A DNA stretch of 7,215 nt from Caldithrix sp. Lineage in GTDB: Bacteria; KSB1; UBA2214; DYKH01. The stretch is from positions 1 through 7,215 of the forward strand of contig DYKH01000231.1 in the NCBI GenBank assembly GCA_020722685.1, written 5' to 3'. A program made the position numbers and the translations under genes. The notes below the pieces were generated by a model. It did no database searches. It had not been told where the DNA came from and worked only from the letters and a program-made list of their open reading frames with translations. Position 1 is the stretch's first letter; each line of letters starts with the position of its first letter. Positions 1-4,656 of this stretch are shown here, one piece after another.

Positions 1-728
1 GAGAAAACTGCCATGTGGTCGAGAATAATGGTTCCGGTGGAAAAGTCACCTTCGCCGGCACCGCCGATGGAAAACTCGAAGGAAAAGCCTTTGATTTTGT
101 CCGTATCAAGTTTATCGTTGCCGGCAATACCTGCCCAGCCGGTGCGATTGAAAGCTTCCCCATTCCATTCGTCCATCTCTTCTTCGTTCCTACCGTCAAG
201 GAGCGGCATGGCAATTCTATTCCAGCCAGGCTGATTATCCAGAACATGGTGGAAAGAATAGTAATACTCAGTCTCATTGACCGTATACGTGTTGTAGCCA
301 TTGGGCGAATCACTCGCATCTTGTAAGCAGAGGCGGAATTCCACTCTTCCCAGAAGGGACTGCGGCGTGGCATTGTAGTACCAGACCATTATGGAATCGT
401 ATCCGGACCAATCATAGACTGCATTTGAATCAGGATTCCAATGCTCTAATTTGGTATAGCCTCCCCAGCCCTCGGTGTTGTGTACGCTGTAATCGAGCTT
501 CATGGCTCCGGCGCCTTCGTGGACCGGATCTGTGACGTGAGTGATTGTAATCCAGCCGTGGGCCGAATCGGCATTGGTATTGGTCTGGTAATGCTTGCCG
601 CCGTGGTTATCAAAGAAAGCCCAATAGTTGGTGTCGGCGGATGCCACATCGAAATTGTTAATCATCATCTGGCCAAACAGCAGAGTCGGCAAAACAAGCA
701 TTACAGAAAGCAGTAATAGCTTCTTCAT
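1..728 (-). CDS. Secreted protein with CBM11-like carbohydrate-binding domain (partial, 3' end outside window)
   Basis: An open frame of 242 codons starts with ATG at 728-726 and runs off the left edge without a stop. GGAGG at 741-737 lies 8 nt before the ATG and fixes the start. Residues 1-19 form a signal peptide (MKKLLLL, hydrophobic core, LLFG then Q20). From about residue 22 the chain starts with MINNFD and shows a jelly-roll pattern: GAMKLDYSV, a GWGGYTKLEHW segment, DWSGYDSIMVWYYN, VEFRLCLQD, PGWNRIAMPL, DTDKIKGFSFEFSI, and a closing TIILDHMAVF at the window edge. This order (acidic start, 'W..YD.I..W', 'F.L.L.D', 'W..I..PL', 'I.GF.F', 'G...LD.') matches CBM11, a family known to bind beta-1,3-1,4- and beta-1,4-glucans. 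I assign it by pattern, not by search. The missing C-terminal part could be a catalytic domain, more binding domains or a sorting tail. Its position after a GH16 glucanase supports a beta-glucan role. High confidence that it is a gene, moderate for the CBM11 assignment. Confidence 0.8.
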   Translation of the reverse strand, partial: MKKLLLLSVMLVLPTLLFGQMMINNFDVASADTNYWAFFDNHGGKHYQTNTNADSAHGWITITHVTDPVHEGAGAMKLDYSVHNTEGWGGYTKLEHWNPDSNAVYDWSGYDSIMVWYYNATPQSLLGRVEFRLCLQDASDSPNGYNTYTVNETEYYYSFHHVLDNQPGWNRIAMPLLDGRNEEEMDEWNGEAFNRTGWAGIAGNDKLDTDKIKGFSFEFSIGGAGEGDFSTGTIILDHMAVF

Positions 729-820
729 TTGTTGTTCCTCCGTTTAGACGCATTGAATACATAGTATGAAATCGTACGTTTATGCACCTTGAAGTTGTCG
801 CGGCTGTCACCTCCTTCCAT
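725..820 (-). other. Possible 31-codon upstream ORF overlapping the CBM11-like start
   Basis: An ATG at 820-818 opens a frame of 31 codons (MEGGDSRDNFKVHK..., ending KRRNNK) that closes with TGA at 727-725. The TGA overlaps the ATG of the downstream gene in an ATGA arrangement, which would allow translational coupling. Against it, the ATG has no well-placed ribosome binding site: the nearest upstream AGGAGG is about 36 nt away, and a second AGGAGG lies inside the frame. The product is basic and not recognisable. It may be chance. Confidence 0.15.
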
Positions 821-997
821 TTATTAGATGCAGAATGAAGAGTAGATCGTTCTCTACCACCTCCTTTCTCGTTAACTCAATTTAGGTTGGTCTTATTTTT
901 AAAACAAGCGAAACTTCCTATGACACTCGTAGCCGTCTTTTTTCCCTAGCCCCGATCTGGCAGTGATCCGCCAACGACCTCCGCACACGGCCACCTA
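729..997 (-). promoter_or_regulatory. Leader / intergenic region upstream of the CBM11-like gene
   Basis: These 269 bp lie between the GH16 stop and the CBM11-like start. Read on the minus strand, they begin GC-rich with only a weak hairpin near 960-975 and no clear terminator. An AT-rich near-palindrome follows (CTTATTTTTAAAACAAG on the plus strand, 893-909). Two strong Shine-Dalgarno-like blocks come next: AGAAAGGAGGTG at 869-858 and AAGGAGGTGA at 816-807. Neither has an ATG, GTG or TTG at normal spacing downstream. Between them sits a small hairpin, GTAGA/TCTAC with a 6-nt loop (842-857). The functional GGAGG for the gene is a third site at 741-737. I could not identify a convincing -35/-10 pair. 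The length suggests an untranslated leader with its own promoter, but that is inference. Confidence 0.4.
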
Positions 998-2812
998 CTA
1001 ATTTAAGATGACCATCTTGCGGACCTGCGAAGTATGCTGGTCCTTTGATTTAACATCCATTCTATAGAAATAGATGCCACTGGGAATAGAAGGATTCCAA
1101 CTTAGATGATACTTTCCTGGTTCTTGTCGACTTGACACCAATTGCTCAATCCTTTTACCCAGAATGTCATATATCGCCAAGCTCACATAGCCTTGTTCGG
1201 ACAGATCATAGGAGATAGTCGTTGTGGCATTAAACGGATTAGGATAGTTCTGTAGAAGGTTGAACCGCTTTGGCAAATTCACTCCCCCTCCCTTGCCCAC
1301 GCCGGTATTCAGCGATTCGACGACCAATCCATTCAGAAGTGAAACGGACCTTTTGTTGGTGAAATGGATGTCAAGTATCTCGTCTGCGACGTCCACCGAC
1401 TCGACGACAATCTCATGTGCGGTATGAAAGCCGGCAATTTGAATCAGGTCCAAGTCTGTGGCGACGATTTTGTCCTCCACCTGAATGTCGTAAATCCTTC
1501 TGCCCGCTTCGCGAGGGTCGTTTTCCGCCATCATCAAAGTGACTTTGTATTTGCCGTTCGGCACCCGCAGCTTGTATTCGACCACCTCTTGTAATTCGCT
1601 GCGGTAGACAGAGTCTTGATCGGTGTTGTGAATCTCCAGGGAGTCGGCCCATTTGCCCTCATAGCCGTCCAGGTGACCATATTCAACGTCCGGTCCCCAT
1701 AACTGATCGGGTAGATAGTTGGCCAGTGCTCCACCACCCACATTAATTCGCACCGGAAAAGTCAAGGGCCTGGCCAAGATCATGTTGACAATCTGTCCGG
1801 TCAGTTTGTTAGGCGCTGGAGTGGCTTTATCTTTTATCCCCATCACGATCACCTTGTTTTGCGTTTCCGGATTCAATTCTGATACGGTCAGCTCGGCCGT
1901 CCGATTGTCTGGCAAAAGCGTTACGTTCGAGATGGTCGAACCGGAGATGAGATAGTTCGTTTTTGTTTCTGCTGATGCACGGTCAACTTCTTCGGAAAAG
2001 TGCACCGAAACCGTATTTTTAGATGTTCGAACCCATAAAACGGACGGTGGCGTCTTGTCGACAAATCCCAGAGTCGAGCTATTGGTCAGGCAGAGAATCA
2101 TGAGCCCGTCTTTGAAGACGGCATTTTCCGGAACGAAATCGCAGCCATTGCCGGCCCAGGTATGGGTGGCTTTTTGCCAACGCGATTGATCCCAAGAATC
2201 GAACTCATCCTTCCAAAGCAGGGTGAAATTGTTGTCGGTGCCGGAATTCCCGTTTCCCGGAGTGTAGGAGGAATAGCTCACCCAGTCATAATAAGCAAAA
2301 ACCGGCAGGATGCGGTCATCCCACACGCCGGCCCATGGCGCCCACTCCGGATTCCAAATATTCATCATAATTTTCTGTGGATGCCTTAATGTTTGAATAT
2401 GATCTTCGGTCTGGCGATAGACTTCCTTTCCGTCAATGAACCAGGCGACATAATCGGGCGTCCATTCGAAAGCATAGGTGTGAAAATCGGCGCGGGTATT
2501 GAAGGGAACCCATTGATGACTATTGTGGATTTTTTGGCCGGGAGTGATGGTGGTTACCTGCACGTCATCGTGATAGCGGCCGAGGATTTCAAAGTCAATC
2601 TCATTCCATCCTGTAGTGGATTCGATTTCGTGATAAGTGAAAAAGGAAGCCAACATGCCGTTGCCTTGCGCAGCTTTATAGCGGGCTTCAAATCGACCAT
2701 AGACATAGGCTTCTTTGGTACGCAGCTCCGCGCCTTTGTAGTTTTTTGCCAAGGACAGAACCGGCAGCAGCAAGAGGGAAGAAACAAAAAGTCGGCCAAT
2801 AGATTTTGCCAT
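998..2812 (-). CDS. Secreted circularly permuted GH16 beta-glucanase with Ig-like, malectin-like and type IX sorting domains
   Basis: This 604-residue enzyme is predicted to cleave beta-1,3-1,4-glucan (lichenan type) or a related beta-glucan outside the cell. The start is ATG at 2812-2810, because GGAG at 2822-2819 sits 6 nt before it; the frame also extends to a TTG at 2824 that overlaps this site. Domains: signal peptide 1-22 (cleavage near LSLA|KN); GH16 about 25-247; Ig-like (SbsA/Big_5 type) about 252-347, beginning after DKTPPSV; malectin-like (CBM57-type) about 354-508, with VRINVGG, VPNGKYKVTLMMAE and LLNGLVVES; and a type IX sorting tail 517-604 with NYPNPFN, IYDILGKR, SGIYFYR and KMVIL. 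The catalytic motif WNEIDFEILG gives E71 (nucleophile), D73 and E75 (acid/base). The fold is permuted: the strands that normally come first (FTLLWKDEFD, DGLMILCLT) lie at about 196-243, after a TPGNGNSGTD linker, as in Fibrobacter succinogenes glucanase. The gene ends with tandem TAG stops (1000-998, 997-995). It starts 41 bp after the symporter stop, so the two are probably one operon. Substrate is inferred. Confidence 0.93.
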   Translation of the reverse strand: MAKSIGRLFVSSLLLLPVLSLAKNYKGAELRTKEAYVYGRFEARYKAAQGNGMLASFFTYHEIESTTGWNEIDFEILGRYHDDVQVTTITPGQKIHNSHQWVPFNTRADFHTYAFEWTPDYVAWFIDGKEVYRQTEDHIQTLRHPQKIMMNIWNPEWAPWAGVWDDRILPVFAYYDWVSYSSYTPGNGNSGTDNNFTLLWKDEFDSWDQSRWQKATHTWAGNGCDFVPENAVFKDGLMILCLTNSSTLGFVDKTPPSVLWVRTSKNTVSVHFSEEVDRASAETKTNYLISGSTISNVTLLPDNRTAELTVSELNPETQNKVIVMGIKDKATPAPNKLTGQIVNMILARPLTFPVRINVGGGALANYLPDQLWGPDVEYGHLDGYEGKWADSLEIHNTDQDSVYRSELQEVVEYKLRVPNGKYKVTLMMAENDPREAGRRIYDIQVEDKIVATDLDLIQIAGFHTAHEIVVESVDVADEILDIHFTNKRSVSLLNGLVVESLNTGVGKGGGVNLPKRFNLLQNYPNPFNATTTISYDLSEQGYVSLAIYDILGKRIEQLVSSRQEPGKYHLSWNPSIPSGIYFYRMDVKSKDQHTSQVRKMVILN

Positions 2813-2824
2813 TACAATCTCCAA
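2813..2824 (-). promoter_or_regulatory. Ribosome binding site deciding the GH16 start
   Basis: On the minus strand TTGGAGATTGTA directly precedes ATG at 2812. GGAG (2822-2819) has a 6-nt spacer to this ATG. The in-frame TTG at 2824-2822 would place the Shine-Dalgarno sequence inside the coding region and has no purine-rich site of its own, so the ATG is preferred. Confidence 0.8.
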
Positions 2825-2853
2825 TTAGATATTCGACGAAAGGATGACCATCT

Positions 2854-4452
2854 TTAGAAGAAAGCTGTGGTCCAAAGAACCGTAAGAAGGAACACAAAGG
2901 CGATCGAGATGCCGATGTGCCAGCGGACGGCGCTGTCATTTGCACCCACCAGCATTTTCTGAATCGACCTGTCAAAGCTTTGGTTAGAGAAGACTCCATG
3001 GGTGGCCTGGCTCTGTTTGGAGAAGAGCACCAACAAAAGGAACGACAAGGAAAAGGAGAAGAAAGCGAAGGAAACAAAATCCATTTCTGCAAGCCGACGC
3101 AAAATCCCGGCGCCCGTCGAGGCCGCTTCCTCCCATTTCCACATGAATATTCTCATTCCGGCGAGAAACAAGCCGATTAGTATGACGACGGCGGCGCCGC
3201 GTGCTGTCACAGCTCGCCAAAACGCTCCCAAAAGGATGACGGCCAAGAGCGGTGGCCAGAAATAGGCGGGAAACGCTACCAGTGCCAAATAGGACGGCCA
3301 TTTGAGCGATGTCGCCATGGGTATGAGAATGAGGCTTAGGAGTATCAAAGCGGTGGTACCAAGGCGTCCCACGAGAAGCAGCTCGTCGTTGGAGGCGTTG
3401 GGCTTAATTTTGGGGAAGAAATCGTTGACAAAAAGATAGGCGCTGCTATTCAGGCTGCTGGCAAGGGTGGAAAGTGTAGCAGCCAGTACTGCGACGATAG
3501 TAATCCCAAAAGCCGTGGCGGAATAGGTCGGTTGCGAGAATCTCATGGCTGTCACTGTTTGCGGCAAGAAGAATGCAGAGGTCTTGAAAATGATCGGAAA
3601 GGCCAACAAAATGGCCAATGCGCGTAGGTAGCCGGCGAACAGAGAGCCTCCTTTAGCTTGGCTGGTATTCTTTGCACACGCGATTCGCTGGGTCAAGTAT
3701 TGATCGCCCAACCCAAACCATAGTGCCATGATGACCAATCCAACCAGCGTGATCAAACCGAAGGATCCTTGGCGGGCGAATGAATGGGCATAAGGTACGA
3801 TCCTGCCGGCTATCGAGATGGCTGCATTGCTAAAAAGGTAGGTGACCATATCGCGATCAAATATAAAAGCCAACATGCCCATTATGATGGCCATCGCCTG
3901 CAAGATATCTACTCGTATGAGTGTGCGCTGGCCGCTCATCAGAACATAAAGGCCGGCAATGCTGAACAAAAAGATGGCGGAAACCGTCATCTGCCAACCC
4001 AGCAAGGCTTGTAAAATAGAGCTGGCAGCCAAGAGAACGAGCGAAATTTTGAGGTAGCCAAAGGAAAACAGCAACAATCCGCTCATGTATAATCGAAGAT
4101 GGGGGTGAAAACGACGCTCCAACAACTCCGGTAAACTGGACAGTCCGGCTTTGCGAAAGCCTGGAACCAATATCCATGATGTAAAAAGAACGTATAGACA
4201 CAACGCCCAAATGAAATGTTTGGCGTTAAGGAAGCCTAAAATAGAGGCCGCACTGAAAAGAAGAATCCCTTCAAAGAGAAAGTTACTCGCAAATAAAGAA
4301 CATCCGACGCCAAACCAGTTGACTCGACGGCCGGCAAGGAAATAATCCGTAGTGTGCAGGCTTGGTCGTGAATAATAGAGCACGATTCCAAGCAGGATAG
4401 ATAGGTAAATGCCAACAAAGACCCAAACGAGCTGCGTCACTTGGTCGAGCAT
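2854..4452 (-). CDS. Sodium:solute symporter, SGLT-like (SSS family)
   Basis: A 532-residue inner-membrane protein with many hydrophobic helices, predicted to couple Na+ entry to uptake of a solute. Motifs place it in the SSS/SLC5 family on the sugar-transporter side: DYFLAGR (36-42) after the first helix, SLFASN (52-57), SGQRTLIRVDILQ (173-185), DQYLTQRIACAKNTSQAKGG (250-269), LSTLASSLNSS (327-337, the segment that in this family carries Na+-site serines), and PNASNDELLLVGR (351-363). Length fits 13-14 helices with a final one at about 513-530. Start ATG at 4452; AAGGA at 4460-4456 is a weak and close ribosome binding site (3-nt spacer). The stop (TAA, 2856-2854) lies 41 bp before the GH16 start, so the two are likely cotranscribed. 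Given its neighbours, glucose or a short glucan oligosaccharide is the likely cargo; that is inference, since SSS members also carry inositol, proline, pantothenate or nucleosides. Confidence 0.93.
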   Translation of the reverse strand: MLDQVTQLVWVFVGIYLSILLGIVLYYSRPSLHTTDYFLAGRRVNWFGVGCSLFASNFLFEGILLFSAASILGFLNAKHFIWALCLYVLFTSWILVPGFRKAGLSSLPELLERRFHPHLRLYMSGLLLFSFGYLKISLVLLAASSILQALLGWQMTVSAIFLFSIAGLYVLMSGQRTLIRVDILQAMAIIMGMLAFIFDRDMVTYLFSNAAISIAGRIVPYAHSFARQGSFGLITLVGLVIMALWFGLGDQYLTQRIACAKNTSQAKGGSLFAGYLRALAILLAFPIIFKTSAFFLPQTVTAMRFSQPTYSATAFGITIVAVLAATLSTLASSLNSSAYLFVNDFFPKIKPNASNDELLLVGRLGTTALILLSLILIPMATSLKWPSYLALVAFPAYFWPPLLAVILLGAFWRAVTARGAAVVILIGLFLAGMRIFMWKWEEAASTGAGILRRLAEMDFVSFAFFSFSLSFLLLVLFSKQSQATHGVFSNQSFDRSIQKMLVGANDSAVRWHIGISIAFVFLLTVLWTTAFF

Positions 4453-4528
4453 ATTTCCTTTTCAGTTTAAGACAAGGCAATCGAAGACAAGAAATATGCC
4501 AACCTAAAAATGTGAAGCCGAGAGTCTG

Positions 4529-4603
4529 ATAATCCGGCAATTAACTCATCCGGAGCTGTTTGACTTGAGCAGAAAAGTTATAAAAATGATAATGCCGGAT
4601 TAT
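4529..4603. repeat. 11-bp perfect inverted repeat, possible operator
   Basis: ATAATCCGGCA (4529-4539) and its exact reverse complement TGCCGGATTAT (4593-4603) are separated by 53 bp. A third CCGGA copy (ATCCGGAG, 4548-4555) lies between them. The pair sits upstream of the symporter, where a regulator could bind two half-sites or loop the DNA. No regulator gene is in the window. Confidence 0.4.
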
Positions 4604-4618
4604 TAGTTTGATAACAAG

Positions 4619-4650
4619 AAATCCCCGGGGTCTCTGAGACCCCGGGATTT
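4619..4650 (-). terminator. Intrinsic, probably bidirectional, terminator after the GH3 gene
   Basis: A GC-rich hairpin begins about 8 nt past the GH3 stop codon. The arms AATCCCCGGGGTCT and AGACCCCGGGATT pair through GGGGTCT/AGACCCC around a 3-nt CTG loop, with one extra C in the left arm. Read on the minus strand the stem ends ...GGGGATTTCTTGTTATC, a moderate T-rich tail; on the plus strand it ends GGGATTTTCT. Location and strength support termination of GH3 transcription. Confidence 0.85.
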
Positions 4651-4656
4651 TCTGGG

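Larger units (their letters stand above)
4453..4656 (-). promoter_or_regulatory. Intergenic region between the GH3 and symporter genes
   Basis: These 204 bp separate the GH3 stop from the symporter start. They contain the terminator at 4619-4650 and an inverted repeat at 4529-4603. The stretch after the terminator is AT-rich (minus strand ATTTTTATAAC near 4588-4578), so a promoter for the symporter-GH16 unit is likely here, but no -35/-10 pair is good enough to name. The terminator suggests that the GH3 gene and the symporter-GH16 pair are separate transcription units. Confidence 0.45.

Noticed and set aside
805..872. 16S rRNA 3' end fragments on the plus strand (CACCTCCTTTCT, TCACCTCCTT)
   Set aside because: The matches do not extend beyond the anti-Shine-Dalgarno core and no other rRNA sequence is nearby. 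They are better read as Shine-Dalgarno-like motifs on the minus strand.
960..997. Terminator directly after the GH16 gene
   Set aside because: The only stem is about 5 bp with a wobble pair (GGCGG/CTGCC on the minus strand) and is followed by no T-run, so it is too weak to call.
2813..2824. TTG start adding MEIV to the GH16 protein
   Set aside because: The GGAG ribosome binding site overlaps this TTG and is correctly spaced for ATG at 2812, which also gives a normal signal peptide.
2393..2857. 154-codon open frame on the plus strand
   Set aside because: It lies opposite the N-terminal half of the GH16 gene, whose domains and motifs are clear. The plus-strand translation resembles no family and has no ribosome binding site, so it is a shadow.
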